Positions 1-7,681 of a stretch of DNA of 40,601 nucleotides are shown here, one piece after another. The notes beneath the pieces are model-generated. The model saw nothing but the letters and a program-made list of their open reading frames with translations. It had not been told where the DNA came from and made no database searches. A program made the translations under genes and the position numbers. Position 1 is the first letter of the stretch. The number at the start of each line of letters is the position of its first letter. This DNA comes from Acidimicrobiales bacterium (GTDB lineage: Bacteria > Actinomycetota > Acidimicrobiia > Acidimicrobiales > AC-9): positions 1-40,601 of the forward strand of contig DASXCO010000119.1 in assembly GCA_036491125.1 (NCBI GenBank), given 5' to 3'.

Positions 1-11
1 GCGGAGGCAAG

Positions 12-311
12 ATGGCCGAAGGGAGAGTGATGCCCGGATACGCAGACAACAAGGATCGGGTGAGGACGCGCCTCCGGCGGGTCGAGGGTCAGGTCCGGGG
101 TCTCCAGCGCATGGTGGACGAGGATGCGTACTGCATCGACGTGCTGACCCAGGTATCGGCGGCCACCCGCGCCCTGCAGGGGGTTGCCCTCGAGCTGTTG
201 GGTGACCACCTCTCCCACTGTGTGCAGGACGCCCTGGCCAGCGGAGGGCCGGACGCTCACGCCAAGGTCGACGAGGCAACGTCGGCGATCGAGCGCCTCG
301 TGCGCTCGTGA
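12..311 (+). CDS. csoR: CsoR/FrmR-family metal-sensing repressor
   Basis: This 99-aa all-helical protein matches the CsoR/RcnR/FrmR family (DUF156) over its whole length, with the signature RLRRVEGQVRGLQRMV at residues 20-35. Cys41, His66 and Cys70 have the same spacing as the Cys36-His61-Cys65 copper(I) ligands of Mycobacterium tuberculosis CsoR, so copper(I) is the likeliest effector. Family members bind GC-rich operators as tetramers and release DNA when metal binds. GGAGG at 3-7 lies 4 nt before the ATG; an in-frame ATG at 30 is the other possible start. The stop overlaps the permease start (GTGA), so the two genes are translationally coupled and the permease is probably its target. Its own promoter lies outside the window. 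The family is certain; the metal is inferred from the ligand set. Confidence 0.93.
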   Translation: MAEGRVMPGYADNKDRVRTRLRRVEGQVRGLQRMVDEDAYCIDVLTQVSAATRALQGVALELLGDHLSHCVQDALASGGPDAHAKVDEATSAIERLVRS

Positions 312-1546
312 TCGTCGGAGCGAGCGTCCTGAGCGGGATCGGGCACGCCCTGAGTCTTGCCGGGTCCATGACCTGGGAGATCCTGTGGGCACTGATCCTG
401 GGGTTCGCCCTTGCTGCCGTCGTCCAGGCGGTCGTGCGCAAGAGCGAGGTCGTGAAGCTCCTTGGCGACGACCGACCCAGGACCATTGCCATCGCATCGG
501 GTCTGGGTGCCGCCTCATCCTCGTGCTCCTACGCGGCGGTTGCTCTGGCCCGATCGCTGTTCCGAAAGGGCGCCAGCTTCACCTCGGCCATGGCCTTCGA
601 GATCGCGTCCACCAACCTCGTGGTCGAGCTAGGGATCATCCTCGCCCTGCTCATTGCCTGGCAGTTCACGGTGGCCGAGTTCGTGGGTGGCCCGATCATG
701 ATCGTGCTGCTTGCGGTGGCGTTCCGCCTCTTCCTGCGCAAGCGACTGCTCGAGTCCGCTCGGGAGCAGGCCGATCGAGGTCTGGCCGGTTCCATGGAGG
801 GCCACGCGGCGATGGACATGAGCATCCAGACCTCCGGTTCCATCTGGCGCCGGCTCCGCTCACAGGGCGCCTCCACCGCCGTCTCCCACATATTCGTCGC
901 GGAGTGGGCCGCCGTGATCCGGGACATCGCCATCGGGCTGCTCATCGCCGGGGCTATCGGGGCGTGGGTGCCCGACTCATTCTGGGGGCACTTCTTTCTG
1001 ACGGCTCATCCTCTTGCGGCCAAGCTCTGGGGGCCGATCATCGGACCGATCGTGAGCATGCTGAGCTTCGTGTGCTCCATCGGCAACGTGCCGCTGGCAG
1101 GGGTGCTGTGGAACGGTGGGATCAGCTTCGGGGGAGTGGTGGCGTTCATCTTCGCCGACCTGATCATCCTGCCGATCCTGAACATCTACCGGAAGTACTA
1201 CGGGACCCGGATGATGCTGTTCATCCTTGGCACGTTCTACGCCACGATGGTCCTCGCCGGGTACACCATAGAGTTCCTCTTCGGCGCGCTCGGGCTCGTC
1301 CCCACTACCCGTAACGCCAAGGTCGTGCAGGAGTCGATCACCCTCAACTACACCAGCGTGCTCAATATTGTCTTCCTTGTACTCGCCGCGGTGCTCGTCT
1401 ATCGGTTCGTGCGAACCGGTGGGATATCCATGCTCCGGATGATGGGTGGCGGCCCCGAGCACGACTCCGACCACGCCGACCACGCCGAGCACCCCGAGTA
1501 CGCCGACCAGGCCGACCACGAGAGCAGCGGTCCACGTGCCGGCTGA
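308..1546 (+). CDS. YraQ/ArsP-type (DUF318) permease with His-rich tail
   Basis: A 412-aa polytopic membrane protein with about eight hydrophobic segments. It has the two homologous half-signatures of the DUF318 permease family: SSCSYAAVALARSLFRKGAS near residues 65-85 and FVCSIGNVPLAGVLWNGG near 255-272. Relatives include ArsP, which exports organoarsenicals, and YraQ, whose substrate is unknown. The last 30 residues are hydrophilic, with repeated H-A-D-H and H-P-E motifs encoded by a degenerate 9-nt DNA repeat; this probably chelates metal. Translation starts at a GTG overlapping the csoR stop. Pairing with a copper-type CsoR suggests export of a metal or thiol-metal species, but the substrate cannot be read from the sequence. 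A 5-bp CCCCC/GGGGG hairpin (1547-1563) directly follows the stop. Confidence 0.88.
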   Translation: MIVGASVLSGIGHALSLAGSMTWEILWALILGFALAAVVQAVVRKSEVVKLLGDDRPRTIAIASGLGAASSSCSYAAVALARSLFRKGASFTSAMAFEIASTNLVVELGIILALLIAWQFTVAEFVGGPIMIVLLAVAFRLFLRKRLLESAREQADRGLAGSMEGHAAMDMSIQTSGSIWRRLRSQGASTAVSHIFVAEWAAVIRDIAIGLLIAGAIGAWVPDSFWGHFFLTAHPLAAKLWGPIIGPIVSMLSFVCSIGNVPLAGVLWNGGISFGGVVAFIFADLIILPILNIYRKYYGTRMMLFILGTFYATMVLAGYTIEFLFGALGLVPTTRNAKVVQESITLNYTSVLNIVFLVLAAVLVYRFVRTGGISMLRMMGGGPEHDSDHADHAEHPEYADQADHESSGPRAG

Positions 1547-1690
1547 CCCCCTGAACCCGGGGGCGGCAGCCGGCGACTCTCGGGCGCTCGGCCCGCTCGA
1601 GGCTGCTGAGCGGAATCTCAGGCTGCTCCAAGGTCGCTCTCACCTCGATGGCGAAGACTGTAGGAGCCGTGCCCCCATCCTCGCCCAGGT

Positions 1691-1705
1691 CTGTTCCCCG
1701 AACAG
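1691..1705. promoter_or_regulatory. Perfect inverted repeat upstream of the 1724 gene
   Basis: CTGTTC-CCC-GAACAG is a perfect 6-bp-arm inverted repeat ending 7 nt before the AAGGAGG ribosome-binding site of the membrane-protein gene at 1724. It could be an operator or an mRNA hairpin next to the ribosome-binding site. No protein is assigned to it. The rest of the 1547-1723 gap holds no gene I can support. Confidence 0.35.
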
Positions 1706-1723
1706 GCCACAGAAGGAGGCAGA

Positions 1724-2371
1724 GTGGCCCTGACTCCGATCCATCTTCCCGGTCCTCGGGCCATGGCTCACCATGCGTTGCCCCAGTTGCTCGAGAGCAC
1801 CATCGCCCCGGCCGCGCTGTTCTATGTGATCCTCTCCGTCCTCGATTTGCGGGGTGCCCTACTGGCCACTCTGGCCTGGACATACCTGGCATTGGGCAGA
1901 CGGTTGCTGACGGGGCGCCACCTGCCCGGCATGTTGCTGATCGCCAGCGTCCTGCTCACCGTGCGCACGGCCGCGGCGCTGGCCACCGGTAGCGGCTTCG
2001 TCTACTTCCTCCAGCCGACGGTTGGGACCTTCCTCCTGGCTGCCGCCTTCTTGATCTCGGTCCCGGCCGGGAAGCCGCTGGCCGAGCGTCTGGCCAAGGA
2101 CTTCTGCCCCCTCGATCCAAGTCTCTTCAAGCGGCCCTACGTGCAGCGGTTCTTCCTCCGGATCTCGCTGCTGTGGACAGTTGTCTTCGTCACCAACGCA
2201 GCTCTTGGGCTGTGGTTCCTGCTCACACAGTCGCTGGGCAACTTCGTGCTGCTGAAGACGAGCGTCACGACGTCCGTGATCGCCGCTGCCATCGCGGTCT
2301 CCACCCTGTGGTTCCGCCAGACCCTTCGAGGGGAGGGCCTCGCACTGCGGTACCGCTCAGCCGGCACCTGA
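1724..2371 (+). CDS. VC0807-like integral membrane protein
   Basis: A 215-aa membrane protein with about six hydrophobic helices and the pattern of the VC0807 family (related to septation-protein-A-type membrane proteins). Visible features are LLATLAWTYLALGRRLLTG near residues 46-64, a short cytoplasmic loop KPLAERLAKDFCPLDPSLF near 117-135, and a basic C-terminus. The biochemical role of the family is unknown. The GTG start is preferred because AAGGAGG (1713-1719) lies just upstream; an ATG at 1763 would also work. The gene may be transcribed alone or by read-through from csoR-permease. It converges on the AHSA1-domain gene, with 39 nt between the stops. Confidence 0.72.
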   Translation: MALTPIHLPGPRAMAHHALPQLLESTIAPAALFYVILSVLDLRGALLATLAWTYLALGRRLLTGRHLPGMLLIASVLLTVRTAAALATGSGFVYFLQPTVGTFLLAAAFLISVPAGKPLAERLAKDFCPLDPSLFKRPYVQRFFLRISLLWTVVFVTNAALGLWFLLTQSLGNFVLLKTSVTTSVIAAAIAVSTLWFRQTLRGEGLALRYRSAGT

Positions 2372-2410
2372 CTGAGTCGGTGGGCGGCGGACCCCGGAAC
2401 CTGAACGACG

Positions 2411-2893
2411 TCATGCCGCCCGGACGGCGTCGGCGAAGCGTCTGAGGCCGACGCCCCATCCGTCAGGCGAGCCGACGGCGGCGCTCATCTGCTCCCAGCC
2501 TTCTCCGTGGCGGTCGAGATTGCGGTGCTCGAGCTCGACCCGCGTCCGATCAGACCCCTCGGCGACGAAGCGGACCTCGACCTCACTCGTCTTCTCAGGG
2601 TCGTTCTCGAGCTCCCATTGCAGGTTGATGTCCCAACTGATCACGAACCTGAGGGGCGGGTCGTAGGTCAGGACGCGCGCCCAGCGGCACTCGCTGCCGT
2701 CGACCCCGCGGTCGTAGACGTGGCCACCCTGTCGGGGCTCGAACACCATCTCTGAGAGCTCCGCTCGCAGGAGGTGGTGCTCGGGAGGCCACCACCCACC
2801 GATCCCATCGGTGAATACCGAGAATGCACGCGCAATCGGCGCCTCGACGACGATCGAGGTCCGCACTGACGTGGCTGCCACCTGGCTGGTCAT
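2411..2893 (-). CDS. SRPBCC / AHSA1-domain protein
   Basis: A 160-aa protein of the START/Bet v1-like SRPBCC superfamily, in the Aha1 C-terminal-like group: an N-terminal VVEAPIARAFSVFTDGIGGWWP, a central DPPLRFVISWDI strand, and a C-terminal helix containing GWEQMSAAV. These proteins form a hydrophobic ligand cavity; many are encoded next to an ArsR repressor and their substrates are mostly unknown. Two starts are plausible. The ATG at 2911 overlaps the ArsR stop (ATGA). The ATG at 2893, chosen here, has AGGAG 8 nt upstream. Either way it is the second gene of the ArsR operon and should be controlled by the GGTAAG/CTTACC operator. Confidence 0.88.
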   Translation of the reverse strand: MTSQVAATSVRTSIVVEAPIARAFSVFTDGIGGWWPPEHHLLRAELSEMVFEPRQGGHVYDRGVDGSECRWARVLTYDPPLRFVISWDINLQWELENDPEKTSEVEVRFVAEGSDRTRVELEHRNLDRHGEGWEQMSAAVGSPDGWGVGLRRFADAVRAA

Positions 2894-2907
2894 CGGGACT
2901 TCTCCTC

Positions 2908-3210
2908 TCATTGTTCGGCGGCCGCTTTGAAGGCGGCCAGGGCTCGGTTCCAGAACTGGTCGAGGTAGGCGCGCAGGGCACCGATCCCCTCGGGATTGAG
3001 CTGATAGATGCGGCGGGTGCCGGCCTGTCTATCGATCACCAGACCCGCGTCCTTGAGCACCTTGAGGTGCTGGGAGACCGCGGGACGGGTGACCGGTAGG
3101 TGGCTGGCAAGCTCGCCGACCGCCTGGGGGTGATCAGCGAGGCGCTCGAATATCGCTCGCCTCGTCTGGTCGCCCAGGGCGGTCCACCCCTCAGTTCGGT
3201 AAGTCACCAC
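2908..3210 (-). CDS. ArsR-family transcriptional repressor
   Basis: A 100-aa winged-helix repressor: ALGDQTRRAIFERLADHPQAVGELASHLPVTRPAVSQHLKVLKDAGLV is the helix-turn-helix, followed by the wing RQAGTRRIYQLNPEGI. No cysteine metal site is visible, as is usual for the ArsR members paired with AHSA1 proteins, which sense other ligands. The open frame continues upstream to 3741, but homology begins only near 3200. The predicted transcription start coincides with the adjacent GTG codons at 3210 and 3207, so I infer a leaderless mRNA starting at 3210. The operator overlaps the gene's own -10, implying autorepression of this gene and the downstream AHSA1 gene. Confidence 0.9.
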   Translation of the reverse strand: MVTYRTEGWTALGDQTRRAIFERLADHPQAVGELASHLPVTRPAVSQHLKVLKDAGLVIDRQAGTRRIYQLNPEGIGALRAYLDQFWNRALAAFKAAAEQ

Positions 3211-3246
3211 GAACGGTAAGGTACGACTTACCAATGATCCTGTCAA
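3198..3246 (-). promoter_or_regulatory. ArsR promoter with embedded operator
   Basis: Read on the minus strand there is a consensus -35 TTGACA (3246-3241), a 17-nt spacer and a -10 TACCTT (3223-3218). The perfect palindrome GGTAAG-GTACGA-CTTACC (3215-3232) covers the -10, and a third GGTAAG half-site lies at 3198-3203 inside the first ArsR codons. A dimeric ArsR bound here would block polymerase. The predicted start of transcription (about 3211-3210) coincides with the GTG initiation codon. Promoter and repeats are read directly; ArsR binding is inferred. Confidence 0.8.
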
Positions 3247-3297
3247 GGGGTCGACAAGTCGATTGCCGTCGACCGTGGTTCCGGGGACCATACGTCG

Positions 3298-3816
3298 ATG
3301 CATTGGCGCGTACGCCGCATCGGGTCCGGCGAGGGTGATCGGCTGAGGGACATACGCCTGCGGGCGCTGCTGGACGCGCCGGGTGCGTTCGCATCGTCGT
3401 TCGGGACCGAGTCGGGGCGTCCGCGGGCTGCCTGGGAAGAAGCAGCCGAAGCTCGGTCGACGGGGGTTGGCGCGGCGACATTTGTCGCCGAAGTGGGCCA
3501 GGAGTGGGTCGGCCTCATTGGCGCTTTTCGGATGCCCGAGTGCAGAGAGATCGTCGAGCTCGTTTCGATGTGGGTGGCGCCGGAGTTCCGTCGGCGGGGT
3601 GTCGCGCAGAGGCTGATCGAAGAGGTCGTGGTCTGGGCGCGAGCAACGGGCGCTCACGCCGTCGGGCTCTGGGCCGCTGCGGGCAATGACGCCGCCATCG
3701 CCGTCTACGAGCGCGTCGGGTTCGTCCCGACGGGTGAGCACCAGCCCTTGCCGTCTGATCCAGGTCGGGACGAGCTCCGGATGACCCTGGCGCTAGAAGA
3801 GTGCGACGGTGGCTGA
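3298..3816 (+). CDS. GNAT-family N-acetyltransferase
   Basis: A 172-aa acetyltransferase of the GNAT fold. Motif A, the acetyl-CoA pyrophosphate loop, is VAPEFRRRGVAQRLIEE (about residues 93-109); the C-terminal NDAAIAVYERVGFVPTGE matches the usual N-x-x-A-x-x-x-Y-x-x-x-G-F signature. The family moves an acetyl group from acetyl-CoA to amines; the substrate is unknown. It is transcribed away from the ArsR gene, with 87 nt between the starts, so it may share some control. Its stop overlaps the next gene by 8 nt, indicating an operon with the 310-aa protein. Confidence 0.9.
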   Translation: MHWRVRRIGSGEGDRLRDIRLRALLDAPGAFASSFGTESGRPRAAWEEAAEARSTGVGAATFVAEVGQEWVGLIGAFRMPECREIVELVSMWVAPEFRRRGVAQRLIEEVVVWARATGAHAVGLWAAAGNDAAIAVYERVGFVPTGEHQPLPSDPGRDELRMTLALEECDGG

Positions 3817-4741
3817 GGGGCCAATCGAGCGCATCGTGCGGGACACTGGCGTTCACGACCTCGTCGAGGTGCTGGCCGAGCGGCTTGCTCCGACCGACCT
3901 GCAGTCGCTGCTGCTCGAGGTGTACCGGCGTCGGGTCGCGCGTAGCTCACCAGCCGACCTCCTCGCTCGCCACGAGGAGAACCGGTTCACGCGGCCTTCG
4001 GCGTTGGACCCGAACGCGATCACGTGGTTCGAGCAGCTCGTCTGGTCGCTCCTTCCCGACGGCTACCGGGCCATCGAGCTGTCGCCGTTGTGTCCGCTAG
4101 GCACCAACTCGGTCGTGGCCACGGTCGACCAGAACAAGGTCATCAGCACGATTCGCAATACCGAGGCTGTAGCCGACTCGACGAACGTTCTTGCCCTCGA
4201 GTGCGCGATACGCCGTAAGCGCCTGCTCCACGACCCGGGGCGTCGGTCCGAGCCTGTGCGTCTGGTTTCCTCCCAACGCCAGGTGCGCGCCCAGGCCTTT
4301 GGCGGCCCGCGAACATCGGCGCATTTTCGAATTGTCGGGCTGGCGGCAGCGGGGAGGGGCGAAGGGTCCCTCACCTTCGAGGCCAGAGCGCTCTCCGAGA
4401 TGATCGGGTACTTGGTGAGTCTCGTCGAGCGAGCGCGCCCTGACTGGGGGATTCGCGTGGCGCTGACCGACCTGGCCGACCGCCCCGACACGTTGGATCG
4501 CGCCGTCCTGGTGCCACTGGACGAACGGTTCCCCGACGCGGCCTTGGGCATGGATCCCGACCGAGCCTCCGGCCGGGGGTACTACGTCGACGCCTGCTAC
4601 AAGATCTTTGGCACAGACCGCCGGGGGACCGAGATCGAGGTCGCCGACGGCGGCTGTACAACCTGGACCCGCCAGCTGCTGAGTGACGATGGGGAGAGGC
4701 TGGTCATCGGCGGCCTCGGCGTTGAGCGGGTCCTGGCCTGA
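3809..4741 (+). CDS. Conserved protein of unknown function
   Basis: A 310-aa soluble protein that I cannot assign to a named family. The N-terminal quarter is helical (DLQSLLLEVYRRRVARSSPADLL). A striking block follows at about residues 92-133: SPLCPLGTNSVVATVDQNK and then STIRNTEAVADSTNVLALE, rich in Gly, Asn and Thr like a nucleotide or substrate site. The C-terminal half contains GYYVDACYKIF and a DGGCTTWTRQLLSD segment. The block faintly recalls class II aminoacyl-tRNA synthetase-like folds such as HisRS or HisZ, but this is only an impression. There is no signal peptide or membrane helix. The GTG start lies 8 nt inside the GNAT gene, so the two are probably co-translated. Confidence 0.75.
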   Translation: MAEGPIERIVRDTGVHDLVEVLAERLAPTDLQSLLLEVYRRRVARSSPADLLARHEENRFTRPSALDPNAITWFEQLVWSLLPDGYRAIELSPLCPLGTNSVVATVDQNKVISTIRNTEAVADSTNVLALECAIRRKRLLHDPGRRSEPVRLVSSQRQVRAQAFGGPRTSAHFRIVGLAAAGRGEGSLTFEARALSEMIGYLVSLVERARPDWGIRVALTDLADRPDTLDRAVLVPLDERFPDAALGMDPDRASGRGYYVDACYKIFGTDRRGTEIEVADGGCTTWTRQLLSDDGERLVIGGLGVERVLA

Positions 4742-4800
4742 CCGACCGTCCATCGGACGAACGGGGGCCGTCCGGGACCCGGAAACGGCCGAGCTCCCGG

Positions 4801-4854
4801 TAGCCTCGGAGCACTGAGATGATCGAGCTCGAGTACATGGACCAGGCACCTTGA
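4801..4854 (+). promoter_or_regulatory. Possible leader ORF coupled to the histidine kinase
   Basis: A TAGCCT box at 4801-4806 could be a -10. An 11-codon ORF (ATG 4819 to TGA 4852-4854, MIELEYMDQAP) follows, with GGAG at 4808-4811 seven nt before its ATG. Its stop overlaps the kinase TTG start as TTGA. This geometry would let leader translation feed ribosomes to a weak TTG start. Too short to call a gene with confidence. Confidence 0.35.
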
Positions 4855-6332
4855 TCTCTGTTCGTCGCAGCCTGGCTGGCTCGTTCGTCTCCATTGCGCT
4901 GGTAGTGGCCCTGGGAGCGGTCCTGTTCCCAATCCGCAGTCACTTGAGCGTGGCCACCATTGCCCTTGTCCTGGTCGTGCCCGTGGTGGCCGGCGTGGTC
5001 GTCGCTGGGTTGGTCGGCGGACTCGTTGCCGTGGCCGCGGGCTTCCTCCTGTACGACGTGGTGTTCGTTCGGCCCTACTACACGCTGCGGGTGGGCGACG
5101 GCGAGAACTGGGCCGCGCTGGGGGTGTACGCGGTGGTGATGATCCTCGTGGCCCAGGTCGTCGCCCGTCTGGCCTCGACCCGGCGAGAGGCGCAGCAACG
5201 GGCCGAAGAGGCTGGTCGGCTCTTCGAGCTGTCCGAACTGCTGGTCGGCGACAAGGCCACGGCCGACCAGTTCGAGACGATCGTGACGACCATGCGGCTC
5301 GCGTTCGACCTGCGAAGTGCGGCCCTCCTGGTCCCGAGAGAGGAGCGCCTGCAGGTCGTGGCATCTGCCGGCGAACCGCTCTCTGACGACGAACTCCGCC
5401 GACTCGCGCCTGACTCGGGGCTGCCGGTCAGCGTCGGCATGGCTGTGTTGGCGCGGGACCGTCTGCAAGCCATCGCCTTGTCGGTGTCCGACCGTCCGGT
5501 AGGACTGCTCGCCGTCCGAGGGCTCCCGGCCGTTGGGGCCGACCGGGAGCTGCTCCGCACGTTCGTCAATCATCTGGCTCTGGTACTCGAACGAACGCAG
5601 CTGCGCGAGCAGGCGGTCAAGGCCGAGCTGCTCGAAGAGGTCGACCGGCTGCGCCGGTCCCTTGTGAGCGCCGTCTCGCACGACCTGCGCACCCCGCTGG
5701 CGACCATCAAGCTCTCCGCGTCGAACCTCATCGACCCGAACGTGAGCTTCTCTCGCGAAGATTCCCGGGAGCTGCTCGGCCTGATCGACCTCCAAGCCGA
5801 CCGGCTCGACAGGCTGGTCACCAATCTTCTGGACATGACCCGCATCCAGGCCGGGGCGCTGGACCTGCGCCGAGAAGCAGTGGGTGTCGGCGACCTCGTC
5901 TCGGAGGCCCTCGCTTCCGTCGGGCCGGCGGTTGGGCCAAGCCGAGTGAGATGGGTGGCCACGGCGGGACTTCCCCTGGTCGACGTCGACCACTTGTTGA
6001 TCTGCCAGGTGCTGGCCAACCTGATCGAGAACGCAGCCCGACACGGGCCCGAGCACACTGACATCACGGTGACGGCCGCTCTCAACGGCCACAGCCAGGT
6101 CCGTGTGACCGTCGCGGACCGCGGCCCGGGAGTGCCCCCTGAGGAGCGCGCGAGCATCTTCCAGCTGTTCAATCGGCGGGAGGCCGGCGGACGGGCAGGC
6201 ATCGGTCTGGCCATCGCCAAGGCATTTGTCGAGGCTCACGGTGAGCGGATCTGGGTCGAGGGAGCAGCGGGCTCGGGCGCCCGCTTCGTGTTCAGCCTCC
6301 CCGCCTCATCCCTCTCCCCGGAGACCGTCTGA
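4851..6332 (+). CDS. KdpD-like sensor histidine kinase (DUF4118-GAF-HisKA-HATPase)
   Basis: A 493-aa membrane sensor kinase. Four hydrophobic segments in residues 5-108 form a DUF4118 domain as in the C-terminal half of KdpD (LLYDVVFVRPYYTLRVGD). A GAF-like region spans about 120-255. The HisKA box is AVSHDLRTPLATIKLSASNL, with phospho-acceptor His277. The ATPase has the N box LANLIENAARH (Asn394), the G1 box VADRGPGVP and the G2 segment GRAGIGLAIAKAFVEAHG. The KdpD N-terminal sensor and USP domains are absent, which is common in short actinobacterial homologues. The TTG start overlaps a short leader ORF. The cognate regulator begins 3 nt after the stop. No kdpFABC potassium pump is present, so the signal and target are unknown. 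Confidence 0.92.
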   Translation: MISVRRSLAGSFVSIALVVALGAVLFPIRSHLSVATIALVLVVPVVAGVVVAGLVGGLVAVAAGFLLYDVVFVRPYYTLRVGDGENWAALGVYAVVMILVAQVVARLASTRREAQQRAEEAGRLFELSELLVGDKATADQFETIVTTMRLAFDLRSAALLVPREERLQVVASAGEPLSDDELRRLAPDSGLPVSVGMAVLARDRLQAIALSVSDRPVGLLAVRGLPAVGADRELLRTFVNHLALVLERTQLREQAVKAELLEEVDRLRRSLVSAVSHDLRTPLATIKLSASNLIDPNVSFSREDSRELLGLIDLQADRLDRLVTNLLDMTRIQAGALDLRREAVGVGDLVSEALASVGPAVGPSRVRWVATAGLPLVDVDHLLICQVLANLIENAARHGPEHTDITVTAALNGHSQVRVTVADRGPGVPPEERASIFQLFNRREAGGRAGIGLAIAKAFVEAHGERIWVEGAAGSGARFVFSLPASSLSPETV

Positions 6333-6335
6333 GCC

Positions 6336-7013
6336 GTGGCCCGGGTGCTCGTCGTCGACGACGACCGATCGCTTCTCAGGGTCCTGCGCGTCAGCCTGCC
6401 CGCCCGAGGCCACGAGGTACTCGCTGCCGCGAGCGGTCAGGAAGGCTTGTCCAGGGCGGCGGTCGACTCCCCGGACGTCGTCGTGCTCGACCTCGGCCTT
6501 CCTGATCTTGATGGACTCGAGGTGTGTCGGCGAATCCGTCAATGGAGCCAGATTCCCATCATCGTGCTGTCGGCAACCGGCAGCGAGGATCGCAAGGTGG
6601 CGGCACTCGACGGTGGCGCTGACGACTACGTGACCAAGCCCTTCGGGATGGCCGAGCTCGAAGCTCGGATCCGAACTGCTCTCCGCCATGCCCAGCCGCC
6701 GCACCACGAGGCCGAGGCCGAGCTCGCGGTCGGGTCACTGGAGCTCGACCTCGTTCACCATCAGGCTCGGTCAGCTGGTCGACAGGTCGAGCTCACGGCC
6801 AAGGAGTTCGACCTCCTGGCCTTCCTGGCCCGCCACGCTGGCAAGGTGTGCACCCACCAGATGATCCTCCAGGAGGTATGGGGCACGGGGTACCAGAGCG
6901 AGGCTCAATATCTCCGGGTCTATGTGCATCGGCTTCGTCACAAGCTCGGTGACGATCACGGTCGCTTCCTACGGACCGCTCCGGGGGTCGGGTACGCGCT
7001 GGGCTCCGATTGA
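6336..7013 (+). CDS. OmpR/PhoB-type response regulator (KdpE-like)
   Basis: A 225-aa two-domain regulator. The receiver domain (about residues 1-118) has the acidic pocket at Asp8-Asp10, phospho-acceptor Asp52 in VVVLDLGLPDLDG, Thr/Ser switch residues in VLSATGS and Lys101 in KPFG. The C-terminal winged helix (about 130-222) has the family pattern VELTAKEFDLLAFLARHAGKV and VYVHRLRHKLGDD. It starts with GTG 3 nt after the kinase stop and is surely its phosphorylation partner. KdpE-like in overall pattern, but with no kdp structural genes nearby its DNA targets cannot be named. Confidence 0.95.
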   Translation: MARVLVVDDDRSLLRVLRVSLPARGHEVLAAASGQEGLSRAAVDSPDVVVLDLGLPDLDGLEVCRRIRQWSQIPIIVLSATGSEDRKVAALDGGADDYVTKPFGMAELEARIRTALRHAQPPHHEAEAELAVGSLELDLVHHQARSAGRQVELTAKEFDLLAFLARHAGKVCTHQMILQEVWGTGYQSEAQYLRVYVHRLRHKLGDDHGRFLRTAPGVGYALGSD

Positions 7014-7063
7014 GAGCTCGTGGGCAGTGATCACCCGACGATCCGTGACTTCAAGCCCGCTCG

Positions 7064-7585
7064 ATGCGACACTCAGCACCCGTGTCGACGATGGGAGAAC
7101 GATTTGGGCCGGGGGGACGATTCGCCCGACTGCTCCAACGGCGGCCCCGCTTGTTCTCATTCGTGATAGCTGTCGTGGCCGCCCGAGTCGTGTTCTCACT
7201 GGTCGACATAGGGGAGTCGCGGGCCACCGGGTACTCCCTGGTGATAACCGGGGTGCTGTTGCTCGAGGTCATCGTGATCTGGCAGCGGGTCGCTCCCCAT
7301 CGCGGGCGTCCCCACGTCGCGCGGATAGCTGCCGAGGGGAGCAGCCAGGAGAGAATCCTTCAGGTTGTGGAGCGCTATGGGGCACCGGTCGTCTACTTGA
7401 CGGCGTTGGTCGCGCTGGGTGCCGAGCTTGCGCTGGCTGCGATGGGCGCCTCCCGCGTGGTACTGCTCGACGTCACCGACGCTGTTCGGTGGGTCGAGCT
7501 CGTACTCCTGGTCGCGGTGATCCTCGTGGCGCGCAGCTGGGATCGACGCTTCCCGGAGGAGGTGTCGGGCGATCCCCCGGGTTGA
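7064..7585 (+). CDS. Small integral membrane protein, unknown function
   Basis: A 173-aa predicted membrane protein with four hydrophobic segments, roughly residues 31-48, 57-74, 108-128 and 140-157, and short charged loops. I do not recognise the family. Hydrophobic segmentation and codon use favour this frame over the overlapping frames. The start is unclear: ATG at 7064 or 7091, neither with a good ribosome-binding site. It lies 50 nt after the response regulator and could be read through from it. A role linked to the two-component pair is only a guess. Confidence 0.55.
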   Translation: MRHSAPVSTMGERFGPGGRFARLLQRRPRLFSFVIAVVAARVVFSLVDIGESRATGYSLVITGVLLLEVIVIWQRVAPHRGRPHVARIAAEGSSQERILQVVERYGAPVVYLTALVALGAELALAAMGASRVVLLDVTDAVRWVELVLLVAVILVARSWDRRFPEEVSGDPPG

Positions 7586-7681
7586 GGCGACGCAGTTCGG
7601 AGGGCATTCCACCTGGTCGCGAGCTTGGTGACCCCGACCGAGCGGGCCGCACCCCGATCACGGCAGGTGTGGATCTCTCGC

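Noticed and set aside
2741-2760. Another LexA-like CGAAC site
   Set aside because: CGAACACCATCT lacks the right-hand GTTCG arm.
3211-3741. N-terminal extension of the ArsR frame
   Set aside because: It runs antisense through the GNAT gene and across the operator; homology begins at about 3207.
4704-6239. 511-codon minus-strand open frame
   Set aside because: Lies over the histidine kinase; composition Arg/Gln/Asp-rich without domain signals.
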